A program made the position numbers and the translations under genes. A model generated the notes under the pieces. It was not told the DNA's origin, did no database searches, and saw only the letters and a program-made list of their open reading frames with translations. This document shows, piece after piece, positions 32,317 to 40,388 of a DNA stretch of 40,637 bases; the first letter of the stretch is position 1; every line of letters starts with the position of its first letter. The DNA comes from Deltaproteobacteria bacterium (GTDB lineage: Bacteria > Myxococcota_A > Polyangia > Polyangiales > JADJMO01), in NCBI GenBank assembly GCA_016182965.1, contig JACPFM010000148.1, positions 1 through 40,637 of the forward strand, given 5' to 3'.

Positions 32317-33136
32317 GGCGCGCGAACACCACGCAGCAGAACCCGGCGCGCGTCCGTCGCGCGACGACGTGCAGACCGCACGAGCACAGCGCGTCGACGA
32401 CGCGTGGGCGCGAGTCGGTCCCGAACCCGGAGACGATCAGCCGGCCGCCTCCGTCGACCCGCGCGGCGAGCTCCGCCGCGAGCGCGAGCAGCGGCTCGAG
32501 GTAGAGGTTCGCCACCACGACGTCGAAGCGCGCGCGCGGCAGGGCCGCGCGGACCGTCGCGCGCACGCCGTTGGCCGCGAGGCCGGTGCGCGCCGCGTGC
32601 CGCGCCAGCGGATCGACGTCGGTGGCGACGACCTCGCGCGCCCCGAGCCGGGCCGCGCAGAGGGCGAGGATGCCGGTGCCGGTGCCGACGTCGAGCACCC
32701 GCGCGCCCCCGGACACGTGACGCTCGAGCGCCTCGACGCACAGCACGGTCGTCGGGTGCAGCCCGTCGCCGAACCCGAGCGCCGCATCGACGCGCAGCGC
32801 CACCCGCGCCCCGCGCGGCGCCTCGTCGTCCAGCCCGATCACGACGAAGCGATCGCCGATCTCCTGCGGGCGGGGAGGGGGCAGCCAGGTGGCCTCGATC
32901 ACCCGCGACGCGACGCGGGCGTCGCGCACCGTGGAGAGGCGCCCGCGCACCGCCCGCACGGTCACCGCCCGCGCGCGCTCGCTCGTCCACCACACGATCT
33001 GCACGCGCCCGCGCGGCGCCCCGGTGTCGGCGTCCCGCACCTCGATGCCCTGCGCGCCCGCGCCGTACGCGACCCGCTCCGCCGCGTCGCGCGCGCCCGC
33101 GGGGACGTCGACCACGATCTCGGCCAGCCGGCTCAT
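32273..33136 (-). CDS. prmA: PrmA-like ribosomal protein L11 methyltransferase
   Basis: The 287-residue protein has the PrmA layout: an N-terminal substrate-recognition domain (residues 1-95) ending in WLPPPRP, then the methyltransferase domain with ALGFGDGLHPTTVLCVEAL, the AdoMet loop LDVGTGTGILALCAARLGA, ATDVDPLA and VVANLYLEPLL (PrmA VVANIL-type motif). Family members methylate lysines of ribosomal protein L11 with AdoMet. The C-terminal 17 residues are Arg/Pro-rich and run antisense into the carbonic anhydrase gene; they are probably not conserved. The N-terminal domain is shortened and diverged, so the target may differ. Confidence 0.82.
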   Translation of the reverse strand: MSRLAEIVVDVPAGARDAAERVAYGAGAQGIEVRDADTGAPRGRVQIVWWTSERARAVTVRAVRGRLSTVRDARVASRVIEATWLPPPRPQEIGDRFVVIGLDDEAPRGARVALRVDAALGFGDGLHPTTVLCVEALERHVSGGARVLDVGTGTGILALCAARLGAREVVATDVDPLARHAARTGLAANGVRATVRAALPRARFDVVVANLYLEPLLALAAELAARVDGGGRLIVSGFGTDSRPRVVDALCSCGLHVVARRTRAGFCCVVFARPTRPRDPGPGRPRR

Positions 33137-33167
33137 GCGGTGAAGAAGGTACGCGCGCTGCGGCCGG

Positions 33168-33380
33168 TCAGGGCGCGGGAGGGAAGCTCCGCCGCTCGTC
33201 GCCGAGCGGTCGCTCGCCGCGCGCCTTCTCGGCCGCCTCGTCCGCGATCGCGTGCGCGAGCTCCGTGAGGTGATCGGCCGCGTGCGACGCGAAAGCCGCC
33301 GCGTCGCGCGGCTCGCCGAGCATCCGCTGGATGGAGTTCATCAGCTTCTGCGCCGCCCTACGTACGGGGTCTTCGTGCAT
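33168..33380 (-). CDS. Small conserved-looking helical protein
   Basis: The 70-residue product begins MHEDPVRRAAQKLMNSIQRM and is amphipathic and helical, with HAADHLTELAHAIADEAAEKAR, and no Cys or membrane segment. It lies 31 bases upstream of the PrmA-like gene on the same strand and may be co-transcribed with it. I do not recognise the family. The even codon bias and the compact spacing support a real gene. Confidence 0.55.
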   Translation of the reverse strand: MHEDPVRRAAQKLMNSIQRMLGEPRDAAAFASHAADHLTELAHAIADEAAEKARGERPLGDERRSFPPAP

Positions 33381-33487
33381 GCGCGGATGGTACGCGCGCG
33401 GCCGCCGAGCGGCGAAGAAGGGCGACGCGGGCGCCGCTCGAGGGCGGGGCGGCGCGGTCGCGGCGCGTCGGGGCAGGGCGCCCGAGC

Positions 33488-34864
33488 GTGTATCTTGGCG
33501 CGGTGGGCAGCTGGCAAATCGAGATGCTCTGGCGGTGCAGCTCGTGCGCGCACCGCAACCGCGGGCGAGAGCTGATCTGCGGCCGCTGCGGGAGCCCCAA
33601 GGACGGCTCCGAGACCTACGAGATGCCGGACGACACGTCGCGCGAGGCGGCGGTCGAAGACCGCGCGCTCCTCCAGATCGCGACGGCCGGCGAGAACTGG
33701 CGCTGCGCGTTCTGCGGCAGCGACCAGCGCGCGCTCGACGGATCGTGCGCTCGATGCGGCGCGGGAAGGGCACCGAACGCCGTCGAGCCGATGCCGCCGC
33801 GACGCACCGAGCCGTCGCTGACGCGCATCGCGCTGCAGACGCTGCTCGCGGCGGCCGCGCCGTTCGTCATCGTCGGCGTGCCGCTGGCGATCTGGGGTGC
33901 CTACAAGGCGCGCGAGGAGCGGCGCGAGGCGTACGCGGAGGTCGAGGGGACGGTCACCGCGATCCGATGGAGCTACGACGGGACGGTGGAGCGCCACCTG
34001 CCGGTGGTGCGCGAGGGCTTCGCGGAGTCGAAGCCGTCCGACGCGACCGATGTGAAGCTGCTCGGCGATCGGGTGCACCACCACGACAGCGTCCAGGTTG
34101 GCACCAAGACCGTGACGTACGACGAGAAGGTCTCCGACGGCACCACGACCGAGAGCACGACCGTGCGCGAGGCCTGCGGTCAGACGTGCACCTCGAAGGC
34201 GCCGTCGTGCAGACGCGTGTGCAAGTCCAACAAGAACGGCTTCGCGACCTGCGACGACGTATGCACCGGCGGCGGCCAGACCTGCTCGACGAAGTACTGC
34301 GACAAGACCGTGTCCAAGCAGGTCCCGCGCTACAAGACGGTCACCAAGACGAAGGTCGTCGGTGTCTACCAGCAGGTCCCGCGCTACGCGCCGTTCTACG
34401 TCTGGCGCCAGATGGCGTGGGTGCCCTTCGTGCGCGCCTCGGTGAGCGGCGACGGCAACGTCGCGCGGCCTTTGAAGGCCGAGCAGATCGGAGCGAGCGA
34501 CGCCGGCCTCTCCGGAGACGCGGGCCTCGCCAAAGACGCCGCCCCCACGAGGTTCCTCTCCTCACCCGGCGAGTTCACCGTGCACTTCCGCTACCCCGGC
34601 GCGACGTCGACGACCTGCGCGGTGAAGCTCCCCGACGCCGCGTCGCTCCGCGCCTTCGCGGTCGGCACCAAACGCAAGCTCGCGGTCTCCCACGGCCAGT
34701 GCACGATCCTCGGCCCGCTCGTCACCGACCCCTTGCCCCCCGAGACGCCCGGCACCCCGACCATCGTGACGCACGACCTCTCCCCAACCCTCGCCCCCCC
34801 CGACGCCGCCCTCTCCCCGGCAGCCGTCGCCCCGGACGCGTCTTCCGACGTCGCAGCCGACTGA
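33488..34864 (+). CDS. Membrane protein with two RanBP2-type zinc fingers
   Basis: The product of about 458 residues starts with two zinc fingers of the RanBP2 pattern W-x-C-x2-C-x10-C-x2-C: Cys17/20/31/34 and Cys73/76/87/90, each preceded by Trp. A single membrane segment spans about residues 115-137. The outer part has a Cys-rich stretch (about residues 230-280, spacings such as CGQTC, CRRVC, CDDVC) and repeated YKTVTKTK / QQVPRY motifs, then an Ala/Asp/Pro-rich tail. The layout suggests cytosolic zinc fingers tied to an extracytoplasmic disulfide-rich domain. Function unknown. Starts at GTG 33503 or ATG 33524 would remove residues before the first finger and are equally plausible. Confidence 0.75.
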   Translation: MYLGAVGSWQIEMLWRCSSCAHRNRGRELICGRCGSPKDGSETYEMPDDTSREAAVEDRALLQIATAGENWRCAFCGSDQRALDGSCARCGAGRAPNAVEPMPPRRTEPSLTRIALQTLLAAAAPFVIVGVPLAIWGAYKAREERREAYAEVEGTVTAIRWSYDGTVERHLPVVREGFAESKPSDATDVKLLGDRVHHHDSVQVGTKTVTYDEKVSDGTTTESTTVREACGQTCTSKAPSCRRVCKSNKNGFATCDDVCTGGGQTCSTKYCDKTVSKQVPRYKTVTKTKVVGVYQQVPRYAPFYVWRQMAWVPFVRASVSGDGNVARPLKAEQIGASDAGLSGDAGLAKDAAPTRFLSSPGEFTVHFRYPGATSTTCAVKLPDAASLRAFAVGTKRKLAVSHGQCTILGPLVTDPLPPETPGTPTIVTHDLSPTLAPPDAALSPAAVAPDASSDVAAD

Positions 34865-34911
34865 TCCGCGGTCGTTTCGCGAGCGTGGGTCCGGCCCCGC
34901 CGAAGCCCGGT

Positions 34912-34951
34912 GGTCGAGGCTCGAGAAACGAGCTCTGCTCCGAGCTCGACC
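34912..34951. repeat. Imperfect inverted repeat at the edge of the accessory region
   Basis: GGTCGAG-G-CTCG pairs with CGAG-CTCGACC across an 18-base loop, giving an 11-bp stem with one bulge. It lies 48 bases after the zinc-finger gene and could be its terminator or a recombination scar. Bases 34965-35106 contain no assignable gene, although a plus-strand frame reads gene-like (LDERECFDVFRSASELDDDA). Confidence 0.4.
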
Positions 34952-35116
34952 TTCGATCCACCTGTGCGAGCAAACGCAGCCTCGGTCCCCGAAGGCACTC
35001 GTCGCCCGCCTCGACGAGCGCGAGTGCTTCGACGTCTTCCGAAGCGCGTCCGAATTGGATGACGATGCTCTAAGCGGACTCGCGCGCTGCGCACAGCCAC
35101 GGTACTCTTGGCGGTG

Positions 35117-35356
35117 ATGACCCCGGGGGATCTCGTCTACTGTCGCCCCAACCCCTTCGTCGAGGACGAGCACGAAGGCCTCGCGATCTTCGTACGCGTT
35201 ACGGACCCCGAGCCTAGTGGCGGCGACCGGCTGATTTTTCTGTCGTCCGGACACAAGGTTGTGGTGACCCGAACTCGGCTTATGCCGTTCGAGAGCGATG
35301 CGGACGTCGAACAAGTGCGGCGGCTCCGCGAGCTGTACGCGAAATCAGGAACGTAG
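35117..35356 (+). CDS. Small accessory-region protein
   Basis: The 79-residue product starts MTPGDLVYCRPNPF and contains EDEHEGLAIFVRVTDPE and KVVVTRTRLMPFE, a compact strand-rich sequence typical of small SH3-like or phage-type proteins. It is not one I can name. The ATG at 35117 is preferred; TTG 35108 adds three residues. Codon use is less biased than in the left part of the window, which fits a horizontally acquired gene. Confidence 0.5.
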   Translation: MTPGDLVYCRPNPFVEDEHEGLAIFVRVTDPEPSGGDRLIFLSSGHKVVVTRTRLMPFESDADVEQVRRLRELYAKSGT

Positions 35357-35670
35357 CGCCTGCACGATCAGCAGCGACTCCCACGTCTCGGGGCAGTGCT
35401 TCTGTAGCTCGCTGAGCCAGATGCGGACGATGCCTTCTGCCTTGTCCATCGCGCGCCTTGAACATCCTGTGCGCCTGGAACCTCGAGAGGCAGATCGCGC
35501 GCGCGAGCTCGGTGACCGAGTAGCAGGCCTTCAGCGGCACCCCCGGGCTCGGCGCGGCTTGCACTGCGCGTACTCGCGGACCGCCTCGGCGAGCAGCGCC
35601 TGCGATTGCGCGCCGACCAAGGCGATCGACTCCCGGGCCTTCGCCTTCGACTCGGCGCTGCCGGGCTAGC
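35345..35670 (-). pseudogene. Decayed helix-turn-helix gene with several frameshifts
   Basis: Reading leftwards, three coding-like segments occur in different frames: SAESKAKARESIALVGAQSQ onwards to YAQCKPR, then ACYSVTELARAICLSRFQAH (a helix-turn-helix-like segment), then MDKAEGIVRIWLSELQKHCP to VQALRS and a TGA at 35345. Together they look like one gene of about 105 codons broken by at least two frameshifts, near 35450 and 35540. Either it is a decayed regulator of a mobile element, or the frames are assembly errors. Its end overlaps the small plus-strand gene. Bases 35671-35790 hold nothing I can assign. Confidence 0.55.
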
Positions 35671-35807
35671 GGTCGCTGCACAGGCTCTCGGCACGGGCTA
35701 CCGGGCGATGAACGGGCTACGATCGCCCCAGGTTCTCCGGAGGGTTTGCCACAGGTCGTTTACTGGCCAGAGGTTCCGTGGTAGCCCCATGAGCAGGGGG
35801 TGCCGAA

Positions 35808-36719
35808 GTGAACGAGCAGGCCGTTCGGAGGGCGATTTCCTCGCACAAGAGCGTCGCGGACCCCTTCCGCCGCGATCCGCGGATCGTCCTGGCCGCGGCG
35901 CGGCGGCGCCACCTCCACCGCGCGCCGCTAGGTTGGGCTGAGCTCGGCCAACCGGCCCGAGACCTGCGCGAGCTGCGAGACGTCGCCAGGCGCTCCGCGT
36001 GGTGGGACACGAGCGCCCTCGCGATGCCGGACCCGGTCGAGGTCTACTTCCACGCCGCGCTTATCGGCTATCGAGTCGACGACAGCTCGTTCTACAGCAC
36101 GCGGAAGCCGAGCCACACCGAGCGCGAGGCGTTTCAGATCGCGAAGGAGATGCTGCTTGAGCCGCAGCCGTCGCTCTGGGTCGACCGGCTCGACATGCCG
36201 ATGTTCGACTCGCTACGCGAGCGCGTGTGCGCGCTGACACCCTACTTCGTCGTCCCCGATCCGCAGAATCGCCCGCACCTGATCCGCCAGTTCTGGGTGG
36301 TAGCGACGGGCCCCGACACCGTTCGGTGGCTCGCGCTCGAGGTCGACAGTGAGTCGCGGCAGACGGAGGAGATGCGGGCTAGCGACCGGGCACTCGACGC
36401 GTCGCTCGACGCGGAGGGCGTCGAGGTCTACCGGCTCGCGGGCTGGTGGTTCCGGATCGACCCGTACCGCGCGATCGTCGAGTTCTTCCGAGCGGCGGGG
36501 CTCCTGCGGCGCGACGCCCGCATGCACGGTGAGGAGCGTCTCCGCACCATCAACGACTACATCTGCGAGTGTTGCGGCAATCCGATGGACCGGAGCGAGG
36601 CGCACTCGATTCAGGACGTCCTCCACGACGACAGTGAGTTCACCGTGCATTACGACTGCGTCGGTGAGTTGCAGCGCGGGGAGGGGATGCCGGCAGGAGA
36701 GCGGCGCCGCATCGCATAG
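35808..36719 (+). CDS. PD-(D/E)XK-like protein with C-terminal zinc finger
   Basis: The 303-residue protein starts at GTG 35808, seven bases after a strong AGGGGG site. The middle region (about residues 150-240) resembles the DUF559/Vsr side of the PD-(D/E)XK nuclease superfamily: the core strand WLALEVDSES (Glu178, Asp180), helix SDRALDASLDAEG, strand VEVYRLAGWWFRID and a closing helix AIVEFFRAAGL. The first acidic metal ligand is not obvious, so catalytic activity is uncertain. Residues 253-284 form a zinc finger (Cys253/Cys256, His281/Cys284). The N-terminal 150 residues are unassigned. It heads a same-strand cluster with a HEPN-type and a second nuclease gene, which suggests a defence or mobile-element role. 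Confidence 0.72.
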   Translation: MNEQAVRRAISSHKSVADPFRRDPRIVLAAARRRHLHRAPLGWAELGQPARDLRELRDVARRSAWWDTSALAMPDPVEVYFHAALIGYRVDDSSFYSTRKPSHTEREAFQIAKEMLLEPQPSLWVDRLDMPMFDSLRERVCALTPYFVVPDPQNRPHLIRQFWVVATGPDTVRWLALEVDSESRQTEEMRASDRALDASLDAEGVEVYRLAGWWFRIDPYRAIVEFFRAAGLLRRDARMHGEERLRTINDYICECCGNPMDRSEAHSIQDVLHDDSEFTVHYDCVGELQRGEGMPAGERRRIA

Positions 36720-36752
36720 CGGTCACGTCCACGCCACCAGGAGTTTGCAGTC

Positions 36753-37718
36753 ATGGGGAAGGCGACCCATCAGTTCATTGAGATCGACGCCCGCGCGGTC
36801 GACCGCCAGCGCGCGGTCGAGCTCGTCACGCACGCGATGCGGCGAAGCGGCTACACTGGGTCGATCAACCAGGCAAAGAGGCAACCGGCTCCGGCGGGCC
36901 GAACGTTACGCGACGGGCGTTCGGCGCTGAGCCTCTTCGACTACCTGGTCGACTACGCAATGGGAACGGGCGTGGTCGAGGAACTCGACTGCAAGGCGTG
37001 GCAGAAGGACGACCGCTTCGGCGAGATCGGGATCGCGAGGGACGTGCGTGGCGGCGCGATCGCGCTCGGATCCGGCGGACACGCGTTGCCGGCGTTGGAG
37101 GGCCCTGGCTGCGCGACCTACGCGGTCGTCTCCGAGATCGCCAAGGACGTGCTGCACTACCGAGCCGAGGCCGAGCGCAGTTCATCGACTCCGTTCTGGG
37201 AGTGCTTCCGCGCGGTCCGGTCGTACCTGTCCGCGTGCATCTCGCTCGTCGACGCCTTCCTGAACCGACTCGCGTGGTACGTGCTGCAGGAGCGGTCCGC
37301 CGCGCTGTCGCCCGCCGAGCTGAAGACGCTCAACGAGTTCCGCAGGAAGAAGTTGCACGAGAAAGTTGACGCGCTTTTCCCGATCGCGAACGGCCGGGCG
37401 TTCCCGCGAGCGACCAGCGCGGGCTGGGCCTCGTTCGACCGCCTCAAGGGGTGGCGAAACAGCTATATCCACGTCAACGAGCCGGGCTTCGCCTTCGAGG
37501 TCGAGTCCGCGGTCGCGTGGCTGAACGAGTGCCGAGTCGGGGTCGGCGGACTGCTCCACGAGATGAACGCGCACCTCGGCGTTCACCCGCACCCGTCGGT
37601 GCTCGCGGTGAAGCACGCGCCGCTCGCGCGGTTCGTCGAGGCGCCGTTTTGGCCTGCGCAAGACTCGACGCCCTCGACGAGTCCCGCGATCACGGTCAGC
37701 CAGTCGGGGAAGGCGTAG
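36753..37718 (+). CDS. HEPN-motif protein, possible RNase
   Basis: The 321-residue protein has no close family I can name. A helical middle (about residues 130-260) ends in GWRNSYIHVNEP, where Arg235-x4-His240 forms the Rx4-6H motif of HEPN domains, which in many toxin and abortive-infection proteins form metal-independent RNase sites. The preceding helices LSACISLVDAFLNRLAWYVL and FRRKKLHEKVDALFP fit a HEPN bundle. The N-terminal 120 residues may be a separate sensor domain. AGGAG at 36739-36743 is a good ribosome-binding site. It starts 33 bases after the PD-(D/E)XK-like gene and ends five bases before the next. Confidence 0.75.
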   Translation: MGKATHQFIEIDARAVDRQRAVELVTHAMRRSGYTGSINQAKRQPAPAGRTLRDGRSALSLFDYLVDYAMGTGVVEELDCKAWQKDDRFGEIGIARDVRGGAIALGSGGHALPALEGPGCATYAVVSEIAKDVLHYRAEAERSSSTPFWECFRAVRSYLSACISLVDAFLNRLAWYVLQERSAALSPAELKTLNEFRRKKLHEKVDALFPIANGRAFPRATSAGWASFDRLKGWRNSYIHVNEPGFAFEVESAVAWLNECRVGVGGLLHEMNAHLGVHPHPSVLAVKHAPLARFVEAPFWPAQDSTPSTSPAITVSQSGKA

Positions 37719-37723
37719 CCCGA

Positions 37724-38461
37724 GTGCTCCGCGGCGGTCATCGCGACGTTCAGCAGATATGTCTGGAAGGTCACCAGATCACCGCTGCCCTCGAGCACAA
37801 TCCCGAGTACGGCCAGAAGTTCTGCCGGCAGTGCGGTGCTGAGACGATTACGACGTGCCCAAGCTGCAAGGCTCCCATTGCCGGCGCTTGGCACCACCCG
37901 CAGATCATCGCGCCGCTGCGCGCTTCCATCCCCGAACACTGCATCAACTGCGGCGGCACGTTCCCTTGGACCGGTAAGCGACGCGATGCCGCGGCGTCGC
38001 TCCAGATCGACGCGAGCCTGCGTCGCGTCTTCGACCGCTTCCACGCGGTCCAAATGCAGCTACGACACCGCAACGGCGGCCGCCAAACGTTGCTCATCGA
38101 GGACGAGTACGACGTCCAGGACCTGCTTCATGGCCTACTGAAGGTCTTCTTCGACGACGTCCGGCCGGAGGACGTCTGCCCAACGTACGGATCGGGGACG
38201 ACTCGCGTCGACTTCTTCCTGAAGAGGGAGGAGACGTTCGTGGAGGTGAAGAAGACGCGGAAGGGGCTGGCTGCGAAGGAGGTCGTCGACGAGCTCCTCA
38301 TCGACGTCGGCCGCTATCAGGCGCGCCCTGACTGCAAGCGCCTCTACTGCTTCGTATACGACCCCGAGGGCCGCATCCCGAACCCTCAGGCCATCGAGGG
38401 GGATCTGACGAAGAAGCAGGGCGAGGTGGACGTCGTTGTGATCGTCCGCCCCAAGCACTGA
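37724..38461 (+). CDS. Zinc-ribbon protein with DpnII/MboI-like PD-(D/E)XK nuclease domain
   Basis: The 245-residue protein has an N-terminal DUF2321-like zinc-ribbon region (residues 12-80: QICLEGHQIT, CRQCG, CPSCKAPI, CINCGG) and a C-terminal nuclease-like domain with an acidic helix EDEYDVQDLLHGLLKVFFDD, Asp163 in RVDFFLK and Glu174-Val-Lys176 in VEVKKTRKG. A segment LIDVGRYQARPDCKRLYCFV follows. The Asp/ExK set is intact, so it should be a metal-dependent nuclease. Relatives occur scattered in accessory and defence regions. The GTG at 37724 is chosen because it opens the conserved zinc region and follows GGGGAAGG; longer frames to 37451 only shadow the HEPN gene. Confidence 0.82.
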   Translation: MLRGGHRDVQQICLEGHQITAALEHNPEYGQKFCRQCGAETITTCPSCKAPIAGAWHHPQIIAPLRASIPEHCINCGGTFPWTGKRRDAAASLQIDASLRRVFDRFHAVQMQLRHRNGGRQTLLIEDEYDVQDLLHGLLKVFFDDVRPEDVCPTYGSGTTRVDFFLKREETFVEVKKTRKGLAAKEVVDELLIDVGRYQARPDCKRLYCFVYDPEGRIPNPQAIEGDLTKKQGEVDVVVIVRPKH

Positions 38462-38590
38462 CTGATCGGCGAGGTCGCCACGCGCTGCAGGCGTCGGGGC
38501 GTCGGAAGGCGTTCGAAGAGCAACGGCTACCCTTGTGTTGTGAGCTCGGCGCGCCTTCTGCGTCGGCCGACCAACGAAAGGGAAACTGCC

Positions 38591-38866
38591 TTGAACACAG
38601 AACACGAGACTCAGACCCTCGTCGGCGTCCTCCGCGTCGTCGTCGACGTCTGCGCCGCGTTCCAGCCCAAGCTGGCCGAGTTCCTGGAGCGAGCGGGCCC
38701 GGGCCCCGCGCTCGCCGCCGTGGAGGAGCGCGCGCGGCCGGTCGCGACGGCGCTTGGAAAGCGCGCCGCCGAGGTGCTGCCGACGGCACTTCAGTTCGCG
38801 CGGGTCGTCCTGGAGGGGCCGGTCTTCGCCGACCCCGTCCTGCCGCCCTCGCGCCACCGGCCGTAG
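38591..38866 (+). CDS. Short Ala/Leu-rich helical protein, possibly truncated
   Basis: The 91-residue product (TTG at 38591 after an AAGGGAAA site; GTG 38540 is a longer option) is helical: TLVGVLRVVVDVCAAFQPKL, then EFLERAGPGPALAAVEERAR, and ends LEGPVFADPVLPPSRHRP. The ending looks abrupt and may be the stump of a longer gene. No family recognised. It lies 129 bases after the nuclease gene. Confidence 0.4.
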   Translation: MNTEHETQTLVGVLRVVVDVCAAFQPKLAEFLERAGPGPALAAVEERARPVATALGKRAAEVLPTALQFARVVLEGPVFADPVLPPSRHRP

Positions 38867-39402
38867 TGCTGGATGAGCCACTGCACGATCGTCGCCAGCG
38901 CCAGGGCGGCGATGAGGCCAACGGGGATGGAGATCTTCCTCGAGAGCTGGTCGCCCGGCCGTGTCGGCGCTCGCCTTGAACTCGGCTGCGCGCGTCGGCA
39001 ACATGGGGCCATCGAAGAGCAGGCTCGATCGGCTTCCGAAGCCCAGACGGCGCGCGCCCCGCACGTCACGATGAGAACGACACCCTTACTTTAGGCCCCG
39101 AACCCTCTTCTTGAGGCGGGCGACCAATACTGCATCCGGCGACGAACCCGCGAGTGTCGCATTCAGCTGGTCCACCCACTTCGCCAGCGGACCGTTCTTT
39201 TGCCCGGGGTGACCAGGCAAATGATGGCCGGGCCGCTCGCGACAGCCCTCAAGACTAGGGCGATCAAGAAGCGCGGACAGCGCCGAGGGACGACGTACTA
39301 CGCGGCGTGACGTCGTCGTCGTCGTAATCGTCGAGGGGTCGGCCGTCGCGAGCTGAGTGACGGACCGTGCGCGTCGCCAACCGGCCGCTATCATTCGGCG
39401 CC
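38867..39402. other. Intergenic stretch with possible gene fragments
   Basis: No confident gene. A minus-strand frame near 38860-38960 encodes a hydrophobic segment (SIPVGLIAALALATIVQWLI) that could belong to a tiny membrane protein but conflicts with the plus-strand gene at its end. A second minus-strand frame ending at 39086 reads GPLAKWVDQLNATLAGSSPD and finishes with a basic tail, like the end of a lost gene. The rest is unassigned. Confidence 0.35.
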
Positions 39403-40224
39403 ATGAGCGCCCGCGCTTCCATTAGTCGGATCACGACGACGATCTCTGACCTCCTCGACCCAGGCGACGTGCGCCGCATCGCAGGTCACCTATACGAGGA
39501 CAACCTGCCTCGAACCGGCAACGGCGGGCGCATGGCCGACGCGCTGCTCGGGTCCATGGAGCAGGCGGGCCACAGAACGACCAGAAACTCGACGCTCGAC
39601 GCGATTGTCGGAGCGGCCTACACGCGCTGGCTCGGTGATCCATCGATCGACTTCTCGGAAGAGGCCGCGCTAACGGTTCTGCGCGAGATGAAGGCGTTGC
39701 GACTCGACGTCTCGGGGCTGTCCACGTGGCCCGAGGAAGTGAGGCGGCGCGGGACGCGACGCACGGAACCAGTGGTGCCGCGCGCGGAAGACGACGTCGG
39801 GCGTCGCCAACGGCTCTTCGACTCGTTGCCCCTGGTCCCCGCGGTGAAGGTCGCTGCGGTCCGCACCGCCTTCATCGACGGCCACCGTGGGAACGCTTTA
39901 TTCGCGGCAATCGGCGTCCTGACGACGGAGCTTCGACGACGGTCGGGCAGCGTCGAGGACGGGCGCGACTTGGCGACCTTCGCGCTCACGACCAACGGCC
40001 TCAGGAGGAACCCTCCGGTGGAACCTCCGGTGAAGGTGAACGCCCTCTCGAACGAGAACGAGAGGGGAGAGCAAGAGGGCGTGATGTACCTCGCGATGGG
40101 ACTGTACGGCGCGATCCGAAATCCCAACAACCACTACCACGGCGCTGCCCTCGACGACGCCAAGGCCATCGAAGCGATCGCGCTCGTGAGCCTGTTGCTT
40201 CGGTACCTTCCGACCATGCCCTAG
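39403..40224 (+). CDS. TIGR02391 (Ymh)-like protein with HEPN motif
   Basis: The 273-residue protein has an N-terminal helical region with SISRITTTISDLLDPGDVRR and a C-terminal domain (about residues 150-273) that matches the Ymh/TIGR02391 family. It reads FIDGHRGNALFAAIGVLTTELRRRSG, then EQEGVMYLAMGLYGAIRNPN and LVSLLLRYL. The IRNPNNH segment provides Arg239-x4-His244, the HEPN RNase-type motif. Family members are found on phages, plasmids and in defence islands, and are suspected abortive-infection or RNA-directed proteins. The ATG at 39403 is preferred to GTG 39367. It is the second Rx4H protein within three kilobases. Confidence 0.78.
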   Translation: MSARASISRITTTISDLLDPGDVRRIAGHLYEDNLPRTGNGGRMADALLGSMEQAGHRTTRNSTLDAIVGAAYTRWLGDPSIDFSEEAALTVLREMKALRLDVSGLSTWPEEVRRRGTRRTEPVVPRAEDDVGRRQRLFDSLPLVPAVKVAAVRTAFIDGHRGNALFAAIGVLTTELRRRSGSVEDGRDLATFALTTNGLRRNPPVEPPVKVNALSNENERGEQEGVMYLAMGLYGAIRNPNNHYHGAALDDAKAIEAIALVSLLLRYLPTMP

Positions 40225-40255
40225 ACGGCCAGGCGCGGTCGATGAGGTGCTTGTC

Positions 40256-40388
40256 GTTCCACGCTGGAGATTGTCCGCGCGGTATTCGTACTCCTCGATG
40301 AGGTCTTCGAGGGAAGTCGGACATGTAGATGCGCACCTCGTTCGCGTCGCCGAAGTAGTCGTCTGTTTCGGCTTGCTGCCAGTAGAAG
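40256..40388 (-). other. Gene fragment with a frameshift
   Basis: Reading leftwards the sequence encodes FYWQQAETDDYFGDANEVRI, continues YMSDFP, and after a one-base shift SLEDLIEEYEYRADNLQR. Both pieces read like one protein tail, but no start or domain can be assigned. It lies back to back with the istA fragment and is probably a disrupted gene. Confidence 0.35.

Noticed and set aside
37451..37723. N-terminal extension of the zinc-ribbon nuclease gene
   Set aside because: These codons overlap the HEPN gene in another frame and read as low-complexity Arg-rich sequence; the conserved part begins just after GTG 37724.
37583..38053. Minus-strand frame of 156 codons
   Set aside because: Antisense to the HEPN and zinc-ribbon nuclease genes, with no motif of its own.
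38791..39069. Small minus-strand membrane protein
   Set aside because: It has one convincing hydrophobic helix but no good start and it overlaps the plus-strand gene end; mentioned only as a possible fragment.
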